Source: Sphaerolaimus hirsutus
Lineage: Eukaryota; Nematoda; Chromadorea; Monhysterida; Sphaerolaimidae
Direction: 5' to 3'
NCBI GenBank assembly: GCA_964036195.1
Contig: OZ038456.1
Coordinates: forward strand, 26,265,792-26,329,791
DNA length: 64,000 nucleotides
Shown here: positions 30,751 to 42,851 of the stretch, piece by piece
Numbering within the stretch: the first letter of the stretch is position 1
Layout of the letters: each line of letters starts with the position of its first letter
Made by a program: the position numbers and the translations under genes
Notes under the pieces: generated by a model
Database searches by the model: none
Seen by the model: only the letters and a program-made list of their open reading frames with translations
What the model was told of the DNA's origin: nothing

Positions 30751-31825
30751 TAACGATGGCAACCCCCCCCCTGGAAAAAAGTATTTAAATTTTTAAGTGT
30801 TTTTTTTCTTAAATGAATTTTCGATTTTTAGAATTTTTTTTCCAAATTAATTTTTGAATTTCGAATCTTTTTGGGCAATTTGCGATTTTTTTGTAGTTTT
30901 CGTTTCTTTTAAATAAAACGCTGTAATTGGATACTTTTTTTGTTTGGATCACTTTTCAACCTGATTCTGACTGTAATTTTTACTCGGCTAACGTCACACT
31001 TCGTATGGAAATGTATAATAAACTGTCTGAATAGTGAAGCAAAGGTTATACAATTTTTCATCATAATAGTTCGTTTTCGCTATGGAATAGTAAATTGTGA
31101 AATCTATAAAAAGATTTTATTAATTAAGTTATGTAGAATAACATTCTGAGCATAATTTGCATTCCGACAATTATACCTTAGGTTAGTTTAATAAGCACAA
31201 ACACAATGAAATTGTTATTCCAGTCAAAGAAAGCTTAGATGCAGACGTTTCTTGTGTCCAAAGCTCATGAGTTTATTTCAATCGTACTGGGAGTGATGAA
31301 TTTTAGCACAATTTTTTCAATTATGCACTGTAAGCTGCGTAAAATTAAGGCGTAACACTACAAAAATGTGCGCCCAAATTCATAATTTCTAATAATCATA
31401 ATTCATAATCACAATTAAAATAAACTGGTAAGCTTCGGACACAAGCAACATCTACATGTGCGCTTTGTTTGACTGAAATTACAACACCATATCTTTATCC
31501 ATTCACCTTTAATTAATTTTACACCCAAAAATCAATTTTACGACAGTCAATTTTACACCCGAGCTGTAATCGCAGCATTAACGCTTTTTCAGAGCCACCG
31601 CATATCAATTGTCAATTGATTTAGCACATTCTACTAAGAATGTGTTTTGCAGCGTTGAATTGACTGAAAAATTTGAAAACTATTTTCCAATTTATGAATT
31701 TTCGAATTAAAAAAATGGATTTTCAAGTGTTTTTTTCTAGTGGTGAAATAAAAATTTCAAAATTCCGAAAAAATCGAAAAATCGAGAATATTTTTGAATT
31801 TTTGAATTTTTTTTTGCCATCAATA
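30751..31825. mobile_element. hAT-like element, CGAAAATTCG family (unit 2 counterpart)
   Basis: Same ends and flank (caaaccac / caaaccgc) as 3944-4729. The unit 2 copy has an extra segment of about 390 bp (roughly 31195-31580) in place of about 80 bp in unit 1. No coding potential. Confidence 0.75.
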
Positions 31826-32255
31826 CAAACCGCTAGCATGTCAGTTTCCTTTTTCTCATGAGTGGGAGTTCAGTTTGGGGTCGTTCCGATCTGAAATATT
31901 GAATATTATCGAGATGAGATGTAGTGGCTCAGAGAACGAACCTTTTTATATTCACGTCATCAACATGTGACAATTTTATATTGACAAACATAAAACCACA
32001 GCCGCAACTGATCCATGTGTAAATTGGGAGGCAAATGTCAGGAAAGTGGTCTATTCCCATGGTTTCTGCTGGCTGACCACAAATTACAAAGACACCTGGT
32101 CGAACCATTACAACGCCAGTGGTAAGCAAAATGGGAAATAAGGCATCCAATTCTAAAAGTCGGCAAGTCCAAAATATGAAAATTTTGAGTTAGGCCCAAA
32201 AACATCATCTGGGGCTACTCCCGCACATTTTTCATAATTTCCCATAATTTTTTTG
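31826..32255. repeat. Duplication block with the empty site of the GGGACC element
   Basis: Matches 4730-5118 plus 5950-5985 of unit 1. The short minus frame here (73 codons, also in unit 1 at 4833-5054) contains GVVMVRPGVFV and CGQPAE and is conserved between units. That may only reflect the duplication; there is no splice or domain support. Confidence 0.55.
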
Positions 32256-32694
32256 CGGTCAGAATAAATTCCAATGCAGAACACATTTCTGTCGTGCAGT
32301 TTTAAAAACGCGTTCTGCACAACACGCGTTTTGTCGCGAAGATTTTGATTGGATTTAGTGGATTGGAAGTGGTCGGAACATGTTCCAATGCACAATAAAT
32401 TTGTGTTGCGTTGCAAAGTTTTTGCGTGACACAAGTTTGTAGCGCAGGTATGATGGAATGGTGCCATAGTGCTGGCACCATTTGGAGCTATTGTGGCATT
32501 CCATCACCAGCATTGCTCCTGCACAACAAACTCTACTAGCAAGAAAACTGCGCAACAAAAATATGTTGTGCACAAGTGGTGCCATGGCACAACACACTTT
32601 GGCACCCTTAATTGTCTTGTATTGTACGTGTCATGCGTTTGACATGTACAACAAATACAATACAGAATGGTTCCAAGGCACTGGCACCATTTAA

Positions 32695-33756
32695 GCCGGA
32701 ATTATAGCTCAGCGGCGTTTGAGGTGAAATGATGACATCGTAAAATTGATTACATCAAAATAGACGAAGGTACAGCATTGAAATTTCAGAATTAGATAGT
32801 TCTAGTAATTGTGTGTAATGTCAAAAAAATTTTTATCAACTAATCATTATTTAAGTAGTTATTAATTTAATGTCACAATTTTTTGGTGACATAAAATGTT
32901 TGGCTATTTACACAGGTCCCGGCCGGGGACCGGGACCCGACAAAAAATAATTTTTAGTCAAAAGTGAATTATTGGCGTGTATGGGTTATTTGCATGTTAA
33001 TAAGGTGAATTATCACCAAATTAGCATGCACAAAATTTTTGAGTGATGGTTACACTAAAAATTTGTCCCCTGCTGGGGATGAACGTCCACAGTCGGGGAC
33101 CAAAATTCTTCATTTACTGAAAACAAAATTTTCTCACCGGGGACGTTTGATCCCGGTCGGGGCCATTTCGACATTGCCGGGGACTGGGCCCCGGCAGGAT
33201 TTCGATCACTATACAAAAATACAGTGATCGAAAAAAATTAAAAAATTAATAAAATAAAAACCGGTAACTGCCTGGAGCTAAAATTTGGCAGGTGTACTCA
33301 CTAAATGAAGGAGTACACGCATGCCAAATTTGAGACTAATCGGAATAATTTTACACACCCGCCCAAAGACTATGCATCGGCGGGTATAACCGCCTTGCAA
33401 AAATTTTGTGCATGCTAATTTGGTGATAATTCACCTTATTAACATGCAAATAACCCATACAGGCCAATTATTCACTTTTGGAAAAAATTATTTTTTGCCA
33501 GGTCCCGGTCCCCGGCCAGGACCTGTGTAAATAGCTTAAATGTTTGACGTGAAATGTTGACGTAGAATGTGTAAATTTTGATGTAAAATCAATAACTTAT
33601 TAAATAACAATTTTTGCCTTAATTTTTTTAGGACATTACACACAATTACTAGAACTATCAAATTCTGAAACTTCAATGCTGTACCTATGTCTATTTTGAT
33701 GTAATCAATTTTATAACATCATTTCACGTCAACCGCTGCTGAGCTGTAATTTCGGC
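32695..33756. mobile_element. GCCGGAATT-type MITE (copy 2), nested
   Basis: Ends gccggaattatagctcagc and gctgagctgtaatttcggc with the 5-bp duplication tttaa (32690-32694, 33757-33761). It is split by the GGCTATTTACACAGG element 32902-33535. Confidence 0.82.
32902..33535. mobile_element. GGCTATTTACACAGG-type element (copy 1), nested
   Basis: Inverted ends ggctatttacacaggtccc and ggacctgtgtaaatagc; gaccggggac words inside; the middle is also self-complementary (aattattcacc/ggtgaattat, gcatgcacaaaatttttg). Flanks aaaatgttt / taaatgttt suggest an 8-9 bp duplication. Other copies: 37440-38343 and 61189-62146. Ends starting GG with 8-9 bp duplications could fit Merlin or Mutator types; undecided. 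Confidence 0.8.
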
Positions 33757-34108
33757 TTTAAGGGCGCCAAAGGGTGTTGTGCCATGACAACACTTGTGCA
33801 CAACATACTTTTTCTTGCGCAGTTTTCTCGCAAATTAAGTTTGTTGTGCAGGAGACAATGCTGGTGATCGAATGGCACTATGGCAAATGGTCCCAGCACT
33901 ATGGCACCATTCCATCACTACCTGCACTACAAACTTGTTTCATGCAAAAACTGTGCAACACAAGTTTCTTGTGCATTGGAACATGTTACAACCACTTCCA
34001 ATCCACTAAAACCAATCAAAATCTTTGCCACAAAATGTGTGTTGTGCAGTACGCGTTTTTAAAACTGCGCAACAGAAATGTGTTCTGCGTTGGAATTTAC
34101 CCTGAGCC

Positions 34109-35780
34109 AATTTTTTGACCTCACAAGCCCACTGCCATACCGGGCTATTTTATATATGTATACTTACATTCATTTCTTATGGTAAGTTCAAAAATCTAGT
34201 TTTTATCTCCCCTCACCTATGTTTCACATGCGCCGCATACGATTGTGACTCTGCATGTGACTTTAAAAAGTGCCCGCGCACAAGGGCGCTGTATATGATT
34301 TTGTGTGCACTATTTAGGCATTTATGTGCATCCCCCCGTTTTCCATCGTTCACCAGCCGTTTTATCCATCGGCTGGCAGTGAATGTTTTCGTTTTTAAGA
34401 CTCAAATATTTTCCTAAATATTTCCTATGATTTTTGCCCCCAACTTATATCCCTTGAACCGACATTGCTAAATAAAGCACCGGTTTGGACCGGTTGGCTT
34501 TGGCCCCCCCAAAAAATCAACAAATATAAATTCAAAATATTTATGAGCGCAATTTCACGGTCATAACAATGGCAAAGTGCCAAATGTGACATTTTTGGGA
34601 AAGTCGACCACAGCAAATAATGTGCTCGTGAAGTGCACTGAGGTGCCACTTGTGATAACACTTCAGAGCCTGATTATGCCTGATCACCAAGCACTTCACT
34701 GCCCACGATCATACTTCAGAGCCTGATCATGCCTGATCACCGATGGAATGCACTTCACCGACACTTAACACCTTTTTTTATTAAATTGTTTACAGAAATA
34801 AAAAATCAGAAATTAGTGAAGTGCGTTGAAGTAAACAAGCATCTATCTGTGTGAAGGCACTTTGCACATTTTTTTGCTGTGGACAAGTCCACTTAGTTTT
34901 GGGCTAAAAGTCAACAAGTTCACCTCCAGCAGTGTTTTTTATGGGAAAAACGCAAAAAAAATGTGATAAGTCCATCATGGACACCGATTTCTAAAAGTTG
35001 ACAAGTCCATAAATTTCCCATAAGGCATCCACCTCCTCACCGGGAACAAAATTTTTCTCGAGTGCAAGAAGTCAACAAGTCCATTTCCCGTTTTGTTCTG
35101 TCAGTGTAGACCCAATTTTTCACGTGTAAGTTGAGAGCAGGGGCGGAAAATTTTACACTTTATTGTTCACATTTGGAACTGAATGTTGAGCATGAGAAAG
35201 CCTCATTGGACACGCTCCATGAACCTGGAATTGGAAATAAAACGTAAAATGCGATTTACTCAAAATCGCATTTTGTGGACTTGTCAACTTTTAGAATTAG
35301 ACGCTTCAAATGCATTTCAAAATCATGATGAATTGTGAACAAAGTGTCTCCAAATTCACCCAGGCATCCATCACAAATACTTCAAGGGTCAACTAGCTGT
35401 GATGTCTGACCCAGATGTCAGGATTGCTGTGTGGCAAAAATTTATGGTTGGTTATGCGATTGAATTTTTTTAGAAAAGAAGAAATTGCTGATTTTCCATA
35501 AATATCCAAAGAAAAAATGGTCTCCAACAACTTACTGCTAACATGTTTGATAAAGGTCTACGTTATCTATGATCATAATGTGTTAACTAGTTTTTTATAT
35601 CGCCTTTTGTTGAATGTCGGTGACTTCAATTGATGTTCGACATGGGAGTGCTTAAATAAGGTTATGAGAGAAGGCCTACACTGAATATATACCTACAGTA
35701 ATACCTACATTGAAAGCATCTTATAATAAAAAAATTTGCCAAAATAAGCTGAGAGGTGAGTAAGGTAAAATCGGGTGGGC
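34109..35780. repeat. Duplication block (unit 2), left part
   Basis: 34109-35040 matches 5990-6470 and 35048-35780 matches 9585-10345 of unit 1, with the 3.1 kb of unit 1 (6470-9546) missing between them. It contains about 430 bp of unrelated sequence (34120-34560) without a supported gene, and the coding-like exon pair described separately. Confidence 0.65.
35141..35473 (+). CDS. Coding-like exon pair (unit 2 copy, without the nonsense change)
   Basis: Segment 35141-35243 reads AENFTLYCSHLELNVEHEK ... EPGIGNK and ends at gtaaaatg; segment 35364-35473 (after ttcacccag) reads IHHKYFKGQLAVMSDPDVRI ... VGYAIEFF then TAG. It is the counterpart of 9682-10034, in which TCA has become TAA. The two segments do not join in phase, so the transcript structure is unknown. 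No family recognised. Confidence 0.42.
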
Positions 35781-36025
35781 GCGCCAGCTTGATCCCTCGC
35801 TGCCGAGGGAGGGCGCAAGCGACCCACCCATAATATGGTCAGAGACAGCAAAATGCTGAAATTCGGAAATTAAAACTCAAATAACTCTAGAACGCGACAA
35901 GCTATTAGAAAACCGTATACACCGTTGGAAAGCCCGTGTTGGAAAGTACCCTGACTCCAATTTTCAGATTGATTGGTTGAGTATGAAAAAAAGTTATTCA
36001 AGATTTTATTTCTGAGGTGGCATTC

Positions 36026-36026
<1 letters not shown>

Positions 36027-36057
<31 letters not shown>
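36027..36057. repeat. (GTT)n microsatellite
   Basis: About ten consecutive ttg/gtt units. The minus-strand poly-Gln frame that covers it is a by-product. Confidence 0.95.
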
Positions 36058-36636
36058 CACCCAAATTCTTCAAAGTTGAATAACTTCACTGAAACACAAC
36101 CGAATTTCCTGGATGATGGCTCATATGAAAGAGCATATGATGCCATTCATTATTTTATCAAAAAAATTTCACAGGCTCCGCCCACTTTAGGACTGTAGTT
36201 GTTTGAAATCTTCAAAAATAAATAAATTAAAAAATTAAATACAAACAAGGGAATAAAAACACTTTGTTGATGTGCAGGGACCAGGGCTTTCAAATGAGCC
36301 TGTTTTTGTCAATTTTGGTTGACATTTAGAAATGTTATTCAAGTTTGCGTGTTTTGTGTAATACACACAATACAGACTGCTGGTAGAATAAAAATGTGAA
36401 TTTGAGAACTCATTATCAGATTTTTATGTATGAATTATTTTCATTTTTTTATGTTCAATATTTTTTATTCTTATTTTATTTTTTATTATTTTTATTTTTA
36501 AAATAACTTTCTCAAATAATTTTTTGAAAATATTTAATTCATTTTATAAAAATAATTTTTTGATAATATTAAATTCATATTTAATTTTTTATTGATTATA
36601 CTTTTATGTTAATACTTTTATTTGTATATATACATT

Positions 36637-37048
36637 TACCGTATTTCTCCGTTTATAACACCCGGGGGTTATACAAGATCGGAGCAATTTTCAGCAAACT
36701 CTTTTAAAACTTGTATAACACCCGGGTGTAGGTCAATGGGGGTGCTATACATGGACAAGTTTCAAACAGCAAAAAACAGCAAAATAAGTGCATAGAAATT
36801 CCGTGTTTTTTCATTGTCTAAATACAAACATCTCTACAATTTTTTTTTGGTTCCCGCGTGCAGCTAATTCAATGGAAAAAAATGTGCGTCCGCGCCGGAA
36901 TTACAATGAGTGGCGCAACACACAATATTTAAACCATTCAATTCGAGCCGTTTTTTGGAACCTTTTATAGCACCCCCAGGTTGCTATAAAACTATATAAC
37001 ACCCCGGGTGTTATGCACGGGGGGTGCTATAAACAGAGAAATACGGTA
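36637..37048. mobile_element. TACCGTATTTCTCYGTTTATA variant MITE
   Basis: Ends taccgtatttctccgtttat and ataaacagagaaatacggta. Instead of the usual C-tracts it repeats the words taacacccgggggttata and gcacccccaggttgctata. The outermost 10 bases equal the TACCGTATTTC family; the inner words do not. Confidence 0.8.
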
Positions 37049-37439
37049 ATTTTATCACTTGTTATATTGTCATTAAATTATTTTTCAACTTTTTCATTGT
37101 ATTTTGTCAATGTTTATATTTTATTCATTATTTTAATTTTTTTTTATTACAATTTTTTAATGTTATTTTTTCATTTAATTTTATTAATTTTTATCTGAGA
37201 TTGAATTTATTAAATTTCATGATTTTTTCTGTTTATTTATATTTGTATTCAATTTTAAATTTTTTCATTTTCTTCAATTAGTATTTTCATTTCATTTTTA
37301 TGTATAATTTAATTATTTTTTTATTTAATTTTATTTGTTTTTCTCTGTTTATTTATAATTGTATTTAACTTTTAAACTTTTGCTAAGTTTTAACACTTTA
37401 ATTGTTGTTTTTTTATTGTTATCATTTTAGGCTATTTAC

Positions 37440-38343
37440 ACAGGTCCCAGCCGGGGACCGGGACCCGGCAAAAAATAATTTTTTTCAAAAGTAAATAATT
37501 GGCGTGTATGGGTTTTTTGCATGTTAATTAGGTGAATTATCACCAAATTAGCATGCACAAAATTTTTGCGAGACAGTTACATGCTCTGATGCAAATTTTT
37601 TTGGTGGGTGTATAAGTGTTTTTTGATTTGTCTCAAATTTGGCATGAGTGTACTCCTTCATTTAGTGAGTACGCATGCCAAATTTCAGCTCAGCGCAGTT
37701 ACCGGTTGTTATTTTATTTAAACTTCAATTTTTTTTGATCACTGTATTTTTGTATAGTGATCGAAATTCTGATGGGGACCGGTCCCCGGCAACGTTGAAA
37801 TAGCCTCGACCGGGTTCAAACGTCCCCAGTGAGAAAATTTTTTTTCAGTAAACAAATAATTTTGGTCCCCGACCGGGGACGTTCGTCCCCGGCAGGGGAC
37901 TAAAAATTGAACGTCCCCGGTTGGAGACCAAAATTCTTTGTTAACTGAAGAAAAAAAATTTTCTCACCGGGGACGTTTGACCCCTGTCGGGGCCATTTCG
38001 ACGTTGCCGGGGACCGGTCCTTGGCAGAATTTTGATCACTATACAAAAATACAGTGATCAAAACAAATTGAAGTTTAAATAAAATATAAACCGGTAACTG
38101 CGCTGAACTGAAATTTGGAGTACACTCATGCCAAATTTGAGACAAATCAAAAAACACTTATACACCCCCCATAAAAATTTGCATCAGCGCATGTAACCGT
38201 CTTGCAAAAATTTTGTGCATGCTAATTTGGTGATAATTCACCTAATTAACATGCAAACAACCCTTAGATGCAAATAATTGAATTTTGAAAAAAATTATTT
38301 TTTGCCGTGTCCTGGTCCCCGGCCGGGACCTGTGTAAATAGCC
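37440..38343. mobile_element. GGCTATTTACACAGG-type element (copy 2)
   Basis: Exact 9-bp duplication atcatttta (37431-37439, 38344-38352). Ends ggctatttacacaggtccc and gggacctgtgtaaatagcc; nearly the whole element is an inverted repeat around about 37890. The clearest copy for target-site length. Confidence 0.88.
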
Positions 38344-38597
38344 ATCATTTTATACTATTGAAAATTTATTTATTATTTTATTCAGGATGATTTCCATAAT
38401 TTTTAGTATAAAAAATTCTAAATAAATTTTATTATTTATTATTTTATTATTAGTTTTGTTGGTTTTTAATTTTACATTATACTTTTTTTGTTTAAAATTT
38501 TATTTGTTTATGTACTTTATTGAGCACATGACACCATTGTTCATATTAATAATAAATACTGTACATATCTTCGTGGGCCTGTGGCCCCCAAAAAGAA

Positions 38598-38901
38598 GTA
38601 TATCTCATAAAAAATGGCTAAAGCCAACAAAAAGAGCTCACGCTGGTGTGATAAAGTTGGGTGAAATTGTACTACATTTCACAAGTGTTCCTTGAAGAAA
38701 CATTTGATATACTCCTCTTAAGAGCTCAACCACACTGTAACATTAAGTGATATACTCCTTTTCAGAGCTCAAACTCACAAACACACTGTAGGATAGTAAG
38801 CGATATATTTCTTTTCTGCATTTAGATGCATATTTACACCTGACTGCAATATCGGTGCAGTGTCCACTTTTAGTTGGCTTTAACCATTTTTTATGAGATA
38901 A
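38598..38901. mobile_element. MITE with TATCTCATAAAAAATGG ends
   Basis: tatctcataaaaaatggcta at the left pairs with ccattttttatgagata at the right, with gatatactcctctt words repeated inside. A TA flank is possible. It lies at the right border of the unit 2-specific insert. Confidence 0.7.
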
Positions 38902-39104
38902 CACTATTAACAATAAAAAGATGGTAATAAACAAGAAGTAAAAATTTTGAAGGTGAAAATCTATAAATAGGTATGAAAATAAAGACCCCTACCATCACAT
39001 TTGTTTACTAATGATAATGAAAGACACAATAGTAACTTCCAGGCACAGGTTTTTGCTCACACACATAAAAAAATGTAACATCGGATTTACGACACTACAA
39101 ACAG

Positions 39105-40769
39105 CCCATTTCACTCAAAGGTAGATCCACGCGGCATGAATCGTTTTCAAGTGATGTTTCTATCGGCAAAACGAGACTTTTACAAAGAAACACCATTAAC
39201 GGATGAAGAAAAATACAAATATTTTCACTGGCAATCATATGTGAACAATGAAAAAATACCGATAAGCAGTGTGGATTTGGACAGCTGGTGCCACTAACAG
39301 ACCATGTAAAATACCATCTAAAATGTCAGGTGTCATGTAAAAGATCATGTAAAGTGTTATGTGTATCCAAATCTTATCCTCTAGTATCCAAATCTCATAT
39401 TTTGTATCCAAATGTTACATTTTGACATTATATTTGCATACAAAACATAAGATTTAAATACTATAAAATATGGTTTGGATACACATGACCAGGGTTGGCA
39501 AAATCTCAGAAAAGAATAAAAATAAAATGGAAAATTGAAGAACAAAATAAAATAAAATAAAATGCAAAATTTCAAAATAACAATAAAAATTGTATAAAAC
39601 TTGAATTTTTGTAAAAATTTTGTAAAATTGTATACAAATTCATTTTTATGTAAGAATTGTATAAAAATTCATATGTTATTGTAAAAATCTGTTCTGTTGT
39701 TTATAGTTCAACCTGTTATTCGCGGAGCTGGGGCAGTCCCAAACCATGTAAAGTGTCAAAATGTCATATGAACTGGAATGGAAAGTGTCAAATTTCATGA
39801 AAATGTTAAGTAAAGTGTCAATTGTCATGACAAATATAAATTTTAGTGGAAACTGTAAAGCAATTGTATCCAAATCTTATCTTTTGTGTCCAAATCTTGT
39901 TGTTTTTGTAACCAAATCTTATGTGAACATTTGGATACAAAAACATAAGATTTGGATACCAAAATCTAAGGTTTGGATACCAAAAATTAAGATTCAGATA
40001 CACAATTTACACTCTGCACGACATTTGTCATGACAATTATACTTTGCTTGACATTCGTAATGCCAATTGACTCTTTACTACATTTGTCATGACAATTGAC
40101 ACTTTGCATGATGTTTTACAAATACGCGTAGCACACTCCAGTAATCCTTCTACTGAAAATGCAAACCATTCTTATCGATAATTGTAACTTAACACTTGGA
40201 ACTAGCTAACAATACCTACTGCATGCAACTTTTGCAAAGTAATGGAAAAATTTGTCACACGTTTTTCATGTTTAGGTCTAATTATCACATTTTTCTGACC
40301 TTGCATGCAAGATCCTGATTTTTTTGTAAATTTTTGTAAATTTTTTGTAAAATTTGTAAAATGGTAAAAATTTTGTAAAATGTAAAATGTAAAATGGTAT
40401 TGCTTTTACATGACACAACGGTTTGCAGGGTCTTTTACATAGTCTGGGAGTGCCCCATGGTCAGATCATACCTGGGAAAAGAGATATCACTTTTTAGAGA
40501 TCTGGGGACGGAATGGTTTGCTAGACAACTGGCATGAAACTGCTACATTAGCTGGTGTTTTCCAGTATCGTAAGTTCAACATCTTATGTTGGGTAACTGA
40601 TGTAATTGTTGCCAGTGTAGGTGTCGATTTTTAAACTTACTACACAATTTTGTAGGAAGTTTGACTCAACATATTATTTTTGACATTTACAGATATTAGT
40701 TTGCAATTGCAAGCTTTATTTGAGTGTGCAAATGATAAGTGCCTGCCCAAGCACACAGTGAAATTTTAG
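39105..40769 (+). CDS. Three-exon gene, unknown family (unit 2 copy)
   Basis: Exons 39105-39287, 40451-40569 and 40693-40769 have the same lengths, splice words and stop as the unit 1 gene at 10520-12184. Visible substitutions are few (Pro to Ser, Pro to Arg, Leu to Phe, Val to Leu in exon 1; Met to Leu near the exon end; His to Asp in exon 3) and none breaks the frame. Both copies intact suggests either recent duplication or selection. Upstream exons are not seen. Confidence 0.65.
39288..40450 (+). repeat. Palindromic intron, 1163 bp (unit 2)
   Basis: Same length as the unit 1 intron 10703-11865, starting GTGCCACTAACAGACC and ending AGTCTGGGAG, with only scattered substitutions. The palindromic structure therefore predates the duplication. 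Confidence 0.65.
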
Positions 40770-41771
40770 AAACTTTTGTTGTGATTTCTACTGACCACAC
40801 AAGCACAACAACTTTATTTTTGTAAAGGCATTTCCAGACTCTTCAAAATGTGATGCAAAGGCCAAGTAAAGTGTTGAGTCATGCAAAATGTAAAAAAATT
40901 CTATCTACCATTTCTCATTTGACATTTTTTACACTTTACTTAGGATGGCCAAAAAATCTTTTTTTCAAGGACAGTGTTGAAAAAAAGTTTTTTCTTCTTC
41001 AAAACTCCCAGATATGGTTATGAGTCAACATATACAGGTATATCAGACAAATGACAGTAGTTTTTGGTGTTGGCCATATAATGGCTGTTGATCATGTTGA
41101 TATCTATTTTATATTGATTTATTATGTATATCAGCTTTTGTCAAATGTTCATGACTTCAAGTGAGGTTGGCCATGGAATAGCGTTCAAAAACCGTTACAA
41201 TAGAAGGCTTATTAAATAGCAGTGATTTTTCACAGTGTACAAGTATTGATCAGATATTATATACTACACTAACATATCACGGCTAATCATGACACCATAG
41301 CATGAACAAATGGAAGCTTTCACACTAAAAATGCCTCAAAACCAATGAGTACAACCACCGATGGTAATGTTTACATCGAATTGCGCGCTTACGCCCCAAA
41401 AATACAAAATACCTACAGCCAAAAAATTTTGGCAAAGGGTTAAAGAAAAACGGTTTTGATGGCCCGGTTTTTTTATCTAAAAAACAACGTTTCTATAAAA
41501 AAAGCTTTTAAAAAAACCCTGGCCATCCCTACACTTTACACATTTAACCATTTCACCTCATTACATTTTCAGAACACATTGTTTGTTTACAATGGTGCTT
41601 GAATAAAGGGATTCTGAAAGTAAATAGGTATTATAAAATGACAAAATTCTTTCAAATGCGTTGAAGTAAGTCTCCCTTTATATGGTATTTTTCTCAGCCA
41701 TTAACCAAAACCCACAATATAATTTAGTCAGAAGAAAAACTTTTCTGAAAATCAAGGGAAACAATTCACAG

Positions 41772-42222
41772 GTCCTTTGGGAGTGACAGTCCGCTACAGG
41801 AGGTATCCAGGCAACTGGGAGAGTGACTTTGCAGTCACATCAGAGCACAGCACAAAATCAGTTCAGGGGCACTCCCAGACCCTGTAAAATGTCATGTGAA
41901 ATGTGGAATGTCATGTTGAATAGTCATGTAAACTCTTGTCCAAACTGTGCAATTTTTTTTTATCATTTACTGGGCACTTGACATTTTTGATGAAATTTTG
42001 CATGACAATTTTAATTTTACATGAGATTTTGCAGTGACTGAGAGTGCCACCCACCAGGGCACATTTGTCCAGTGCCAAATGCTGTGCACAAAAACAATGA
42101 CCTGCTATGCGTTCAGCTTGAATGCCAGTGTGAAACACTGCAAACTGCACCACGAGATACAGAGGGTCATTGACAACAGGATCCCCAGTGATTCTGGCAT
42201 GATTTTCTATGTCACTAATTGA
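41772..42222 (+). CDS. PAN/apple-like two-exon gene 3' end (unit 2 copy)
   Basis: Counterpart of 27045-27495. The last exon reads TFVQCQMLCTKTMTCYAFS ... SGMIFYVTN and stops at 42222; the first exon differs by at least Gly to Arg. The same GG-for-GT problem at the palindrome start (cagGGGCACTCCC, about 41868) is present. Cysteines of the PAN-like pattern are all conserved. Confidence 0.6.
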
Positions 42223-42851
42223 GCTATAAGTGCCTTCACAGATACAGTCACATTGTGCAAAAATATTTTCAAGTGAAAAACTCTTTAATTCAATTGATTT
42301 ATTATCAATTGATTATTTCTTAACTCGATTGATTATCAAATGGCGTTTTTAATGGATATAAGTTCATTCAAACATCAACTTTTACACATCAGAAATCGGA
42401 ATCTAGATGTTATTTGCTGTTTAGTAATGAATATATTTACAACTGTTGTTATTGTTGAAAAATATTTCACATTAAATTATTTGGTATATTTACTTGAGTC
42501 ATGAAATGATTCAGTTCCATATTAGCCAGTTTAGCTGAAATTTTGTGCAATGATTGTCTACCCTTGATTTTACTCAACAACACAGCCTAACACATTTCTC
42601 TGCAAAATAGATGTTTAGCCAATCTCTTGTAAAATACATTTTGTAAGACAAACAGGCCAAGCTCAGTGTACTATGCATTCACAAATTCAAGTTAACAGTA
42701 TCTGTGAACGATTAGAAGGATCGTTGACTAGATTGTGAAATCTGTGAAAAATTCAGTGATTTAAATATTCCAATTTGGATGGCAATTGGTACTTTACACA
42801 TTAGCCTTATCTGATATTTATTACAGCATAATAAATAAAAGTGGCTGTGCT

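Larger units (their letters stand above)
32256..34108. mobile_element. Foldback (MULE-like) element with about 350-bp arms, carrying nested insertions
   Basis: Left arm 32256-32690 and right arm 33762-34108 are inverted copies (aaattccaatgcagaacaca against tgtgttctgcgttggaattt). A 9-10 bp duplication aattttttg flanks it (about 32246-32255 and 34109-34117); unit 1 has the single site at about 5990-6000. Long arms with a 9-10 bp duplication recall Mutator-like foldbacks (inference). Nested inside: 32695-33756, which itself holds 32902-33535. The ORFs in the arms (70-114 codons) are mirror pairs, not genes. Confidence 0.75.
35781..38898. other. 3.1 kb of repeats present only in unit 2
   Basis: It interrupts the match between units exactly where unit 1 reads on through 10345. 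Contents: unidentified repeat 35781-36190 with a (GTT) microsatellite, AT-rich low-complexity DNA (36400-36630, 37050-37430, 38345-38560), a TACCGTATTTC variant, the GGCTATTTACACAGG element and a TATCTCATAAAAAATGG MITE. No gene seen. Confidence 0.7.

Noticed and set aside
35870-36073. Poly-glutamine protein on the minus strand
   Set aside because: Caused by the (GTT)n microsatellite.
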